DNA of 64,000 nt from Paenibacillus agri (GCF_013359945.1 NZ_JABWCS010000220.1:186001-250000), one strand, 5' to 3'; positions 54,531-63,527 are shown, counted from the first letter of the stretch. Notes: generated by a model from the letters alone, not told the origin. Program-made: numbers and translations.

Positions 54531-56266
54531 CGACTGGCAGCATGATTGATCCTTTTACCCGAGAGATTGTCAAAGATTCGCTCGTCGCCATTGGCGAGGA
54601 GATGTTCTATTCGCTGGCCCGCACTTCCATGAGCCCGATCATCTATGAGGTGCTGGATTTCGCCAGTGGACTAACCGATGCCAAAGGTCAATTGCTGACC
54701 CAGGGGAACGGGGTTACAGGCTTCATCGGCATGCTTACCTTTATGGTGAAGAATACCTTGGACAAATTTGGTCCGGAGGGACTTCATCCCGGAGATGTCA
54801 TTATTCTGAATGATCCCTATGGCGGCGGCGGTTCGCATCTTTCGGATGTCGGACTGGTCATGCCTATTTTCCATGAAGGGGAGCTGGTGGCCTTTGCGGC
54901 CAATAAAGCGCACTGGACAGAGGTAGGCGGTAAAGATCCTGGCTCATGGACGACCGATTCCACTGAAATTTATCAGGAAGGTCTGCAATTCCCTACAATC
55001 AAGCTGTTCAACAAAGGGGAGATTAATCAGGCGCTCATTGATCTGATCGAAGCTAATGTACGTTTTCCGAACTTGTCGCTTGGAGATATGTGGGCCCAAA
55101 TTGCCGGATTGCGGACGGGGGAGCGAAGATTCGGCGAGCTCTGTAGTAAATACGGCAAGCAGACGGTGCAAGCATCGATAGACTTTCTGTTGGATCATGG
55201 GGAACAAGTGTCCAGACAACAACTGAGCTTGCTGCCGGCAGGGGTCTATGAAGCGGAAGATGAGGTAGAGGATGATGGCTTCGGCAACGGGCCGTTTCCG
55301 GTAAGGGTCAAGGTGACGATTACCGCCGATGAGTTCATCTGCGATTTCCGGGGCAGTCATCCGCAGGTGAAAGGGCCGATGAATGCTTCCTATACTGCGC
55401 TTGTCTCCTCGGTACGGACGATTTTTCTGGCAGTGACCAATCCTTCGCAGGATGTGAATGACGGGGTGTTCCGTCCGCTGCGTGTCATTACCGACCGGAA
55501 ATCGATTTTGTCGGCGGAGCGGCCAGCGGCGGTATCAACCTATTGGGAGAGCATGCAGTTCGGGGCGGAGCTGGTTTGGAAGGCGCTGGCCCCGGTCATT
55601 CCGGACCGTTTGAACGCGGGGCATCTGCTCTCGGTCTGCGGGATTATACTAAGCGGCGTCCATCCCGTTACACAGGAGCCTTATCTGATCGTTGAGCCTT
55701 CCGTAGGCGGCTGGGGAGCAGGCAGTGACATGGATGGGCTGGCCGGTCAATTCTGTATCGGGGATGGGGAAACCTATAACGTTCCGGTTGAGGTGGCGGA
55801 AGCGCGCTATGGGATCAGGGTTGATGAATACAGTCTGACTGCTGACGGTGCGGGAGCCGGGGAGTTCCGTGGGGGGAGCGGAGTGATCCGTACCTATCGT
55901 ACTTTAAGTGACGGGCACTCCTTCTCGGGTACCTTTGGGCGGCATGAGATTGTCCCATGGGGTTTAAATGGCGGACTTGCAGGATCAGGCAACGTCATTG
56001 AAATCCGGAAGGCGGATGGCCGGCAAGTGCAGCAACTGGGCATCTGCGCCAGAGTTCCCCTTGATCAAGGAGACGTGGTACGCTTGATCACGGCTACGGG
56101 CGGCGGCTACGGTAACCCGCTGCTGCGTCCCGCTGACAAGGTGCTGGCCGATTGGAAGGACGGCTATATCAGCTTGGAGCAAGCACGTGATCTATATGGG
56201 CTTGTGATTGATCCTGCTACGGGACATCTGGAGCAGATTACTGCTGCCCGCGCTGCGCTGGGCTGA
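54527..56266 (+). CDS. Hydantoinase subunit B (HyuB type)
   Basis: A 579-aa partner of the preceding protein. Family blocks: DPFTREIVKDSLVAIGEEMF, ILNDPYGGGGSHLSDVGL, DFRGSHPQVKGPMNASY and the glycine-rich end RLITATGGGYGNPLLRPADKV (in part). The domain is intact from end to end. No carbamoylase or amidase follows, so the product must be processed by a gene elsewhere or be the end product. A terminator lies 115 bases on. Confidence 0.93.
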   Translation: MTTGSMIDPFTREIVKDSLVAIGEEMFYSLARTSMSPIIYEVLDFASGLTDAKGQLLTQGNGVTGFIGMLTFMVKNTLDKFGPEGLHPGDVIILNDPYGGGGSHLSDVGLVMPIFHEGELVAFAANKAHWTEVGGKDPGSWTTDSTEIYQEGLQFPTIKLFNKGEINQALIDLIEANVRFPNLSLGDMWAQIAGLRTGERRFGELCSKYGKQTVQASIDFLLDHGEQVSRQQLSLLPAGVYEAEDEVEDDGFGNGPFPVRVKVTITADEFICDFRGSHPQVKGPMNASYTALVSSVRTIFLAVTNPSQDVNDGVFRPLRVITDRKSILSAERPAAVSTYWESMQFGAELVWKALAPVIPDRLNAGHLLSVCGIILSGVHPVTQEPYLIVEPSVGGWGAGSDMDGLAGQFCIGDGETYNVPVEVAEARYGIRVDEYSLTADGAGAGEFRGGSGVIRTYRTLSDGHSFSGTFGRHEIVPWGLNGGLAGSGNVIEIRKADGRQVQQLGICARVPLDQGDVVRLITATGGGYGNPLLRPADKVLADWKDGYISLEQARDLYGLVIDPATGHLEQITAARAALG

Positions 56267-56381
56267 GAAGCGGGGGAATCGCTGACGACCAAGTGGCGGG
56301 CGTAGGACAGGAATTGCGAGCAAGATGGAGAGGATAGCTTGCCGCAATTTGATGATTATTATCGTTTCATATTCAACAAAG

Positions 56382-56418
56382 AAAGGCCTTGTTAGCTTTA
56401 CTAAACAAGGCCTTTTCG
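56382..56418. terminator. Bidirectional terminator ending the hydantoinase-like cluster
   Basis: AAAGGCCTTGTTA and AACAAGGCCTTTT pair between the rightward cluster and the leftward channel gene. Confidence 0.85.
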
Positions 56419-56420
56419 TA

Positions 56421-56756
56421 TTAATCTCCATTTTTCCCTGTTTGCTTGATCAACTCATAGGCAATATACCCAATCATTCCCAAGAACAATCCTGTACCCG
56501 CAATAATGTAGACGATCGTAAATATTTTTCCGAGATCTGTCTGGGGAACGAACGTTGGATGTCCTAATGTACTCAGCGTGGCAACGCAAAAATAAACAGC
56601 ATCAATGACAGACAGGCCTTCCTGTTTGACATAGAAAATGGTTCCGGACAACAGCGTCATCATAACCAGAAGAAATAATACCTGAAAATTTTTACGCTTG
56701 AATGCTCTCCATAAACCTGAAAATAATCGTTTTAATGTTAGTAACAATGAAAGCAT
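56421..56756 (-). CDS. Two-TM ion channel protein with unusual filter
   Basis: A 111-aa protein with two helices and a pore loop, of the Ion_trans_2 (KcsA-like) layout. The filter reads STLGHPTF (T63-L64-G65-H66-P67), not the TVGYG of potassium channels or TVGDG of NaK. The start at 56756 has AAGGGTGGAG upstream; the longer frame to 56867 adds a poor, non-homologous N-terminus. No cytoplasmic RCK domain is attached. Ion selectivity is uncertain. Confidence 0.8.
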   Translation of the reverse strand: MLSLLLTLKRLFSGLWRAFKRKNFQVLFLLVMMTLLSGTIFYVKQEGLSVIDAVYFCVATLSTLGHPTFVPQTDLGKIFTIVYIIAGTGLFLGMIGYIAYELIKQTGKNGD

Positions 56757-56917
56757 GTAGCTCCACCCTTCACAAATAGTGGTGGTCCCGGCAGTGAGCT
56801 GAGAAAATCCCATCCTAAGTCCAATACACCCTTTAGTATTAGAGCATACATAGCAAATCACCGTCAATCATATGGGATGGTGGTTGTGGTTGCGCAGTGT
56901 TAATAGAGACTGGAGCT

Positions 56918-57253
56918 TCAGGCACAAGAATCCCATAGTTCCATCAATTTCGTAATTGCTGCATTAATGCTGTCGAGGGGCACACCATCTCTGGCTTCCG
57001 TAGATATTCCTTCTAAAAAGGTAACAAATAATGTGGTTAACATTGCAACATTTGTACCTTCTCGAATTTCTCCGGTCTGAATCGCTCTTTCAATACAAGT
57101 ATAGAATTTTCTCCTTGTTGTGGCCCTTTCAAGGGTTAATATTTCACGAATATGATTGTTTTCCGGTGAACAAGTATTTGCAGACAATATGACTAAACAA
57201 CCCAAAGGATGGGTCTGTTCAGTTTGCAGGACAATCCACCGGGAAGCAGTCAT
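56918..57253 (-). pseudogene. TetR-family regulator, C-terminal fragment
   Basis: The frame encodes only a TetR C-terminal domain of about 105 residues (HPLGCLVILSA, FVTFLEGISTEARDG). The N-terminal HTH that must precede it is missing: the reading frame ends at 57253 next to the MFS fragment. I read it as one half of a divergent regulator-transporter pair that lost its middle by deletion. It probably has no DNA-binding function. Confidence 0.75.
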
Positions 57254-57261
57254 CGATCACT

Positions 57262-57831
57262 GCTGTTTTCCTTACACCGGGAATTAGGCCCATCCTGTTG
57301 GTTGTACTGACTTGGATGACAGCCCATAATATTCTGTACACTTATATTGCTCCGTTTCTTGCAGCTAATAGCATGAGTGAGAGAGTGGGTCTGGCGCTGG
57401 CTTTCTTCGGCGTTGCGGCACTGGTAGGCATATGGATAACTGGTGTATTCATCGACCGCTCCCTGCGGAAGCTTGTTCTGATTAGTCTGAGTGCTTTTCT
57501 CTTAATCTCTATTGCCATGAGCTTTAGCAACTCTAGTGGCCTTTTGATCTATATCATTGTTACGGTCTGGGGATTAACCTTTGGCGGGGCAGCAACACTA
57601 CTGCAAACGGCTCTTGCTGACGCTGCGGGAGAGAGCAGAGTGGATATGGTCATGCCAATTAACACTACAGTATGGAATCTCGCTATCGCTGGCGGAGGGG
57701 TGGCAGGGGGTCTGTTGCTTGATACCTTTGGTGCCAAATCTTTTTCATGGGCATTGTTCATTCTCATATTCATCGCACTTCTTGTGGCTTGGGGTGGCAA
57801 AAAACATGCTTTCCCTCCATTTAAAAAATGA
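57262..57831 (+). pseudogene. MFS transporter, C-terminal fragment
   Basis: Homology starts without a start codon at about 57262 (VFLTPGIRPILL) and runs through HNILYTYIAPFLAAN and five or six helices to the end KKHAFPPFKK. The N-terminal half of the transporter is absent. A TTG at 57298 could in principle begin a 177-aa product, but this would be half a permease. It is divergent from the TetR fragment, and both are cut at the same junction. Confidence 0.75.
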
Positions 57832-57872
57832 ACGACAACCAGCCCCGCTTAGCGTGGGCTGGTTGTCGTTTG
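57831..57872. terminator. Terminator after the MFS fragment
   Basis: AACGACAACCAGCCC and GGGCTGGTTGTCGTT are perfect 15-bp arms. Confidence 0.88.
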
Positions 57873-57936
57873 CTGGCACAGCACTCCTACTGATGCCGCC
57901 GTTCATCTAAGTGTCTTCATGCCCGGAAGCATAGTT

Positions 57937-58134
57937 TTACTTCCACAAATCCCTCAGGCTATCGAACAGTTGCAAGGCAGGCAAGCCGGCAAACAAACCG
58001 AATATCATGAGAGCCAACGCTGAAGGCAATAGCCTTCTGTCGAGCTTTATCCCCAAAAACAAATAACCACCAACACCCAGCACGACTGCTATTCCAGTCC
58101 AAGTGGCAAGAGCAGGATCTTTATGTGATAACAA
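57937..58134 (-). CDS. Small membrane protein, possibly 5'-truncated or frameshifted
   Basis: A 65-aa product from TTG 58134 has two helices (TGIAVVLGVGGYLFLGIKL and LLPSALALMIFGLFAGLPAL). The frame stays open and hydrophobic upstream (SYLLFSIVVGIACFYGLLTIAF) to a TAA near 58218 with no start codon in between, while a different frame before that carries GAGGAG and an ATG. A single frameshift would join them into a longer membrane protein. Family not recognised. Confidence 0.45.
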   Translation of the reverse strand: MLSHKDPALATWTGIAVVLGVGGYLFLGIKLDRRLLPSALALMIFGLFAGLPALQLFDSLRDLWK

Positions 58135-58362
58135 CCCGTCGCCAGTACTGAACGCAATGGTTAATAAACCATAGAAGCATGCTATTCCTACGACTATCGA
58201 AAATAATAAATAGGAGACTTAACTCCTCTATTTTGAACCCGTGTAGCAGGCAATTAACACCTATACTTCCACCCGTAGCAGTACCTGTACCTGTCATCCC
58301 CACATCCTTCACATATACTATCTTATAGCTTATTAATTCTATATATAGAACGGAGAATGAGG

Positions 58363-59133
58363 ATGAAGGTCGTAATTCTGGCGGGCGGGTACGGGACAAG
58401 AATCAGTGAAGAGACACATTCGAGACCCAAGCCAATGATCCCGATTGGTGAGAGACCGATTCTGTGGCATATTATGAAGACTTACAGCCATTATGGCTTT
58501 AATGAATTTGTGATTTGTCTGGGGTATAAGGGGCATATGGTTAAGGAGTATTTCGCCAACTACATCCGGGACGAGTCGGATTTGACGTTGGACTACAGAA
58601 GCGGTGATTCCCAGTACCATTCGCAGGGAGCCGAGCCCTGGCAGATTACACTGGTGAACACAGGTAAGGATTCTATGACGGGCGGGAGAGTCAAGCGCAT
58701 TCAGCGTTATATTGGCAATGAACCTTTTATGCTCACCTACGGCGACGGGCTGTGTGATGTGAATTTTCAGGAGTTGCTGAAGTTCCATAAGGCGCATGGC
58801 AAGCTGGCTACGGTCACCGCTGTACAGCCGGCTGGGAGATTTGGTGCGCTGGGTCTTGGCGCGGGGGACAGGGTCAATGATTTTCATGAAAAATTGAAAG
58901 GGGACGGCAAGTGGGTCAACGGGGGATTCATGGTTCTGCAGCCGGAAGTCTTTGATTATATAGAAGGGGACCATACGATCTTCGAACAGGAGCCTTTGAT
59001 CAGCTTGGCGAGCGGAGGGGAGCTGCATGCATTCCGGCATGATGGCTTCTGGTATGCGATGGATACGCTCAGAGACAAGAATCATCTGCAAGCGCTTTGG
59101 GATTCCGGTCAAGCCCCCTGGAAGCTGTGGTGA
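58363..59133 (+). CDS. rfbF: Glucose-1-phosphate cytidylyltransferase (RfbF)
   Basis: A 256-aa enzyme that makes CDP-glucose from CTP and glucose-1-phosphate, the first step to CDP-6-deoxyhexoses. Signature VVILAGGYGTRISEETHSRP at the N-terminus, then GERPILWHIMK, YGDGLCDVN and VNGGFMVLQPEV. The start at 58363 has GGAG seven bases upstream; the ATG at 58357 is only one base from it. The next gene overlaps its stop by one base (TGATG). Confidence 0.95.
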   Translation: MKVVILAGGYGTRISEETHSRPKPMIPIGERPILWHIMKTYSHYGFNEFVICLGYKGHMVKEYFANYIRDESDLTLDYRSGDSQYHSQGAEPWQITLVNTGKDSMTGGRVKRIQRYIGNEPFMLTYGDGLCDVNFQELLKFHKAHGKLATVTAVQPAGRFGALGLGAGDRVNDFHEKLKGDGKWVNGGFMVLQPEVFDYIEGDHTIFEQEPLISLASGGELHAFRHDGFWYAMDTLRDKNHLQALWDSGQAPWKLW

Positions 59134-60119
59134 TGAGCATGAGTGCGATAACTCCGCTTGTAAGCATTCTGATTCCAACTTACAACCGGCCTCATTATCT
59201 GGAGCAGGCATTAAGAAGTGCCTTAGCCCAGACGTACCCGAACATCGAGATTATCATCAGCGACAACAGTGACAATGACCATACCCAGCACTTGGTTCAC
59301 CATTTCCAGTCAGAGCTTGGTATTTCGAGCATCCGTTATGTAAAGAACAAACGCAACATCGGTCCAGTGGCCAACCAACTGCAATGCATGAGGCTGGCTA
59401 GTGGCGAATACGTCAACTATTTAATGGATGATGATCTGTTTGATCCTGTCAAGATTGAGAGAATGGCAACCTATCTAAAAAGATTTCCCGGAGTCACGCT
59501 AGTATCATCACGGAAAAGCATTATCGACAGGGCCAACCGTGTGACCCAGCTTTCGCCGGACACGGTGCCTTTTGCTAATTTCAATGGTTATGAAACGTTT
59601 GTTAGTGGAAGGGCTGCGATGGCCACCATGCTGCGCGATCGGATCAATTATATCGGGGAACCGACGACCGGATTGTTCCGGAAAGCTGATCTGGCAGAGC
59701 CCTTCGGTGTCTTCTATGGCCGCAAAGCTTTCAATAATGTCGATGTAGCGACCTGGCTGACCCTGCTGTCCCGCGGCGATTTGGTGTATATTACAGATCC
59801 TTTAAGTTCTTTTCGCAGGCATTCAACACAAATATCGGTCAGTCCGTTGTCCCAAATGGGCGAGATCTGCGACTGGGTAGATCATATCCTGCTTGCCACT
59901 CATACGGGAATACTACCTCAAGACGAAGAATGGGTGCGGACAATATTGGCGCTCAAGGGGGTGGCCGTGAACCAGTTTCCAATGTGGAATGCGCAGACCA
60001 ATCGGTTGTTTAACCACGAGTTTGTCTCAAGAATCACACAATTGGCGGAGATTTGTGCGGTAAATGCTAATCTGCATGCAGCAGGCCAGGAGTTCAGGGA
60101 GCTGCTGAGAAGAATATGA
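59133..60119 (+). CDS. Family 2 glycosyltransferase, copy 1
   Basis: A 328-aa glycosyltransferase with a GT-A fold: PLVSILIPTYNRPHYLEQAL, the DNSDND segment and the DDD metal-binding triad in YLMDDDLFDP. It probably adds a sugar of the CDP-hexose pathway to a glycan. It is coupled to rfbF by TGATG. A paralogue, about half identical by eye in the N-terminal 120 residues, lies on the other strand at 62186. It ends before a hairpin. Confidence 0.9.
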   Translation: MSMSAITPLVSILIPTYNRPHYLEQALRSALAQTYPNIEIIISDNSDNDHTQHLVHHFQSELGISSIRYVKNKRNIGPVANQLQCMRLASGEYVNYLMDDDLFDPVKIERMATYLKRFPGVTLVSSRKSIIDRANRVTQLSPDTVPFANFNGYETFVSGRAAMATMLRDRINYIGEPTTGLFRKADLAEPFGVFYGRKAFNNVDVATWLTLLSRGDLVYITDPLSSFRRHSTQISVSPLSQMGEICDWVDHILLATHTGILPQDEEWVRTILALKGVAVNQFPMWNAQTNRLFNHEFVSRITQLAEICAVNANLHAAGQEFRELLRRI

Positions 60120-60135
60120 CACACGTTATTATGAA

Positions 60136-60187
60136 AATAGCCCGGACTTGATCCCCTCTTCTAAGGGATTCAGGTTCGGGTTATTTT
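60136..60187 (+). terminator. Terminator after glycosyltransferase copy 1
   Basis: AATAGCCCGGACTTGATCCCCT and its mismatch-containing partner ending CGGGTTATTTT form a long stem. Confidence 0.75.
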
Positions 60188-60253
60188 GTGCCTGGCCGCA
60201 GGAAGCGGTCAGGCTGGCACATAGGAGGCGGTGGAATGATCCCGCCTCCAGCC

Positions 60254-60318
60254 AAAAAAGGATTGACCCCTGCTTTGCCGTCCCGGGGGACGGGCGTAGA
60301 AGGTGGTCAATCCTTTTT
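60254..60318. terminator. Second hairpin terminator, serving the leftward glycan genes
   Basis: AAAAAAGGATTGACC (60254) and GGTCAATCCTTTTT (60304) pair, with A and T runs on both sides, so it can work in either direction. Confidence 0.8.
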
Positions 60319-60343
60319 CAGAACATGGTCGTGCCGGTTACGC

Positions 60344-61471
60344 TTATTGGTACGCCTGAACGGCTGAGATCACATATTCGACCTCTTCCGGTGTCAGGTC
60401 AGGGAACAGCGGAAGAGTCACAAGTTCACGCCAGATCCTGGTGGCCACCGGATTCTCCGAAGCGTATTTCATGAACAGAGGCTGCATCGGCAGTGGCATA
60501 TAGTGAACACCAGTAGCGATGCCGCGGGCCTGCATGGCGGCGATAAACCGCTCCCGCTCCTGAACCCGTACAACAAAGGCCCAGTATGAGGAGTCGTGAA
60601 GATCATAAGGAATGGCGGATGTTACCTTCGTCAAGCCTTGAATCCCCGCAGTGTACTGTCCTATAATCTCTTCTCTTCTACGGTTCATACGATCGAGCTT
60701 GCCGAGCTGAACAAGGCCGATAGAGGCCATAAGATCATTCATATTATATTTGTAGCCGATATCCGAGATCTCGTAATACCAGCTGTTCACATCAGGCTGA
60801 CCTAGCTGATACTCCTCATAACGCTCCCAGGTATCTTTGTTGATGCCAATCCAGCGCGAATGACGGAGCGGCTTCAGTAGCTCGGCATCGTCTGAGGAGA
60901 TCATCCCGCCGTCGCCGGTGGTCATGCATTTTTTCTCCTCAAAGCTGTAGCATCCGATATCTCCCCAGGTACCGAGCGTCTTGCCTTTATACTTGCCGCC
61001 AGCGGAGTGCGCGCAGTCCTCAATCACCTTCAGGCCGCGTGCCTTGGCCCAAGACACCAGATTGTCCATAGGCACAGGATGTCCACCGAAATGCACCGGC
61101 ATGACAGCCACGCAGTCCTTGTCATATTTTCGTTCCAGATCTGCAAGATCCAGGCCCAGTGTGTGTTCGTCGATATCTACGAATACGGGAATAAGGCGGT
61201 TATATAGTGCAGCCATGGCAGTGGCGGCGAAGGTTAGTGCAGGCACAAGCACCTTTTTTCCCTCCGGGAATCGATAAGCAGACAGCGCCAGATGAAGCGC
61301 AGCTGTACAGGAATTGACGCCCACAGATTCTTGTGAGCCGACATAGCGGCTCCATTGCCGCTCAAATTCGGCAACCTTGGGTCCCAGACCAAGCCATGCG
61401 CTGTCAAACGAGTCTTTGATGCTTGCCAACTCCTCCTCACCGACAGAAGGCTTGAACAGTCTGATTTTCAT
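60344..61471 (-). CDS. DegT/DnrJ/EryC1/StrS sugar aminotransferase
   Basis: A 375-aa PLP enzyme acting on nucleotide keto-sugars. K181 in SFEEKKCMTTGDGG is the expected PLP lysine, and D152 region EDCAHSAGG is the cofactor-binding block. It is shorter than RfbH (about 430 aa) and lacks its cysteine set, so it is a transaminase rather than a C3 dehydrase. With rfbF/rfbG it could aminate CDP-4-keto-6-deoxyglucose at C4. It is last in the leftward glycan operon. Confidence 0.9.
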   Translation of the reverse strand: MKIRLFKPSVGEEELASIKDSFDSAWLGLGPKVAEFERQWSRYVGSQESVGVNSCTAALHLALSAYRFPEGKKVLVPALTFAATAMAALYNRLIPVFVDIDEHTLGLDLADLERKYDKDCVAVMPVHFGGHPVPMDNLVSWAKARGLKVIEDCAHSAGGKYKGKTLGTWGDIGCYSFEEKKCMTTGDGGMISSDDAELLKPLRHSRWIGINKDTWERYEEYQLGQPDVNSWYYEISDIGYKYNMNDLMASIGLVQLGKLDRMNRRREEIIGQYTAGIQGLTKVTSAIPYDLHDSSYWAFVVRVQERERFIAAMQARGIATGVHYMPLPMQPLFMKYASENPVATRIWRELVTLPLFPDLTPEEVEYVISAVQAYQ

Positions 61472-61483
61472 GTGATACCCACC

Positions 61484-62164
61484 TTATCTTTTATGGAATG
61501 CGGCACTCATTATTTGTCTGAAGGCCTCGCGTGTAATGGTCATGGTCACCAGTTCCCGCTCCGGCGCTTCGGTCAGAGGAAGGGAGGCTGGAACCCAGCG
61601 AATGACGCCTTCTTCCTCCACTTTGAGCAGAGGTACCCGTTCCGATTCCACCGCCCCCAGCCCCTTGTAGATACGCATCGCCCGGTAATTGTCTCCTAGC
61701 ACGTGAATACAAGCGGTCTCGACGCCCAGTACCTCAATACTCCATTCTCCGAGTGCAATGAGGGCGTGGATCATAATATTCCCGAATGCGCCTTTGCGTC
61801 CCCGCAGGAGATTGTCGAACTCACAGCTTTTGGCAGCTTCATTGTAATTCAGTAAGCCTACCTGTCCTACAGGAGCGTGTTCTTCATCCTCGACAAAGAA
61901 AAGAATCCGGTCGTCTGCGCCAAGCACCTGATGCTCCAGCCAGCGCCGGGTTCCATCTTCGGACCCCGGGAATTGGGTAGTGAACCAGGAGGAGGAAGAA
62001 CTTCTCCATTCCGTGAGTTGAGTGATCTCCTCAGAGTTGTGAATAACCTCTGCAGTGATGGGACGTAATCTGCCGCGCACGGTACCATTGACTACAATAG
62101 GGATACAGTAAGAGGAAGTTTGCCTAGCATCTGCGTGCTTGTAGGTCCGCAGGATCTCCTTCAT
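61484..62164 (-). CDS. GNAT N-acetyltransferase
   Basis: A 226-aa acyltransferase with an N-terminal extension of about 30 residues and the GNAT core: strands with VGQVGLLNYN, a CoA-loop segment RGRKGAFGNIM and the ending ETACIHVLGDNYRAMRIYKGLGA. The start at 62164 follows AAGGGATTG. Lying between an aminotransferase and a glycosyltransferase, it probably acylates the 4-amino sugar (PseH/WecD-like role); inferred from context. Confidence 0.85.
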   Translation of the reverse strand: MKEILRTYKHADARQTSSYCIPIVVNGTVRGRLRPITAEVIHNSEEITQLTEWRSSSSSWFTTQFPGSEDGTRRWLEHQVLGADDRILFFVEDEEHAPVGQVGLLNYNEAAKSCEFDNLLRGRKGAFGNIMIHALIALGEWSIEVLGVETACIHVLGDNYRAMRIYKGLGAVESERVPLLKVEEEGVIRWVPASLPLTEAPERELVTMTITREAFRQIMSAAFHKR

Positions 62165-62185
62165 ACAGAACAATCCCTTCGTTTG

Positions 62186-62956
62186 TTATTGGATATATCC
62201 ATGGATTTTGGCGAATCGTTCAAAGGTCTTGATATCCAACTCCCCGACCTTTCTAGCGTATTTATGCTGTGACAACTGTGTGGAATGATAGCGGAGATAG
62301 CTAAGCGGTTGAACCAGAATCGCTGCATTGCCTTGTGTCATCAGATTGACCCAGCTGGCCATATCCACGGCGAAGAAGACCTGTTTACCCGCAAGCACAC
62401 CGAAAGGCTCTGTCAGCGCACTGCGCTTGAACAGTACAGTGGTAGGCTCGCCGAGATAATTGGTCTGGTTGCGCAGCATCTTCTCTGTCAGCACCCGGCC
62501 GTTGATTACGGTATCCCGGGTAGAGAATTTCCTGAAGGTTAAGACCGGCGGGACATAAATTTGCTTGCCGTTGGCATCAATGACTCTCCGCTGGGAACTG
62601 ACAAGGACTACACCAGCGTGTCCCAGGATGAAATTTATCATTTTTTCGATTTTTTGCGGATGGAACAGATCATCATCATTTAAATAATTGATGTACTCAC
62701 CGTTCGCAAGATTGAGACATTGCTGCTGGTTGGCAATAGGGCCGATGTTCTTGGGGTTTCGGTGGTAGCGTATTTTGGAGCCATTCGGATGTGCCAGGTA
62801 GCGTGCCACGACCTGTTCAGTCTCCGTGTTGTCACTGTTATCACTAATGACGATTTCAAAGTTGGAATAGGTTTGGGCAAGAGCACTTCTTAGGGCCTGT
62901 TCAAAATAGTCGGGCCGGTTGTACGTGGGAATCAAAATACTAACGAGTGGTTGCAT
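62186..62956 (-). CDS. Family 2 glycosyltransferase, copy 2
   Basis: A 256-aa GT-A glycosyltransferase with PLVSILIPTYNRPDYFEQAL, DNSDNT and the NDDD triad in YLNDDDLFHP. It is closely related to copy 1 (59133) but on the opposite strand and about 70 residues shorter at the C-terminus. Inverted duplication or repeated recruitment are both possible. It probably transfers an acylated amino sugar. Confidence 0.9.
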   Translation of the reverse strand: MQPLVSILIPTYNRPDYFEQALRSALAQTYSNFEIVISDNSDNTETEQVVARYLAHPNGSKIRYHRNPKNIGPIANQQQCLNLANGEYINYLNDDDLFHPQKIEKMINFILGHAGVVLVSSQRRVIDANGKQIYVPPVLTFRKFSTRDTVINGRVLTEKMLRNQTNYLGEPTTVLFKRSALTEPFGVLAGKQVFFAVDMASWVNLMTQGNAAILVQPLSYLRYHSTQLSQHKYARKVGELDIKTFERFAKIHGYIQ

Positions 62957-62972
62957 ATGCCTGATCGCTCCT

Positions 62973-63527
62973 TTAATTTTGGTCTAAACGACGCTTGAAT
63001 TCCTCCAAGGTGGGAAGCAGCATATCCCTGTCTGACATAACCGGCCTCAGAATCGGCCAGGTAATTCGCAGCGTCTCGTCGTTCCAGCGTACGCCGCCTT
63101 CATGCTGTGGGGCATAGCAGCGGTCTACTTTGTACACAACTTCACAATCGTCCTGAAGCGTGCAGAATCCATGACCGAATCCTTTGCCGATATATACCAT
63201 CTTGTTGTTGCTTTCCGTCAGCAGTATAGAGTCCCAGCAGCCAAATGAAGGGGAATCAGGCCTGAGATCTACAAAGACATCGAAGATGGCACCTTGGGTT
63301 ACCCGGATGAGCTTCGTTTCCGCATGCTCGCCATACTGCAGATGCATTCCCCTGATCGTTCCTTTCTTGGCTGAAAATGAGCGGTTCTCCTGAACCCAGT
63401 TCCAGTCCAACCCATGCTCCTTGAATAACTGTTGATCATAAATCCGCGTGAAATGGCCGCGGTGGTCGCTCCTCGGACTAAGGCTGATTTCATAAATTCC
63501 CTGCAGTCTGCCTGGCTTGATGATCAT
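62973..63527 (-). CDS. rfbC: dTDP/CDP-4-keto-sugar 3,5-epimerase (RfbC/RmlC-like)
   Basis: A 184-aa cupin epimerase. The catalytic base H62 (GTIRGMHLQ) and Y132 (VVYKV) are at the same numbers as in RmlC; H119 lies in FGHGF. The ATG at 63527 overlaps the stop of rfbG (ATGA), so translation is coupled; the longer frame to 63662 runs inside rfbG. In this context it would act on CDP-4-keto-6-deoxyglucose rather than the dTDP form. Confidence 0.9.
   Translation of the reverse strand: MIIKPGRLQGIYEISLSPRSDHRGHFTRIYDQQLFKEHGLDWNWVQENRSFSAKKGTIRGMHLQYGEHAETKLIRVTQGAIFDVFVDLRPDSPSFGCWDSILLTESNNKMVYIGKGFGHGFCTLQDDCEVVYKVDRCYAPQHEGGVRWNDETLRITWPILRPVMSDRDMLLPTLEEFKRRLDQN

Noticed and set aside
58339..59211. 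290-codon minus-strand frame over rfbF
   Set aside because: Antisense shadow of a clearly identified cytidylyltransferase.
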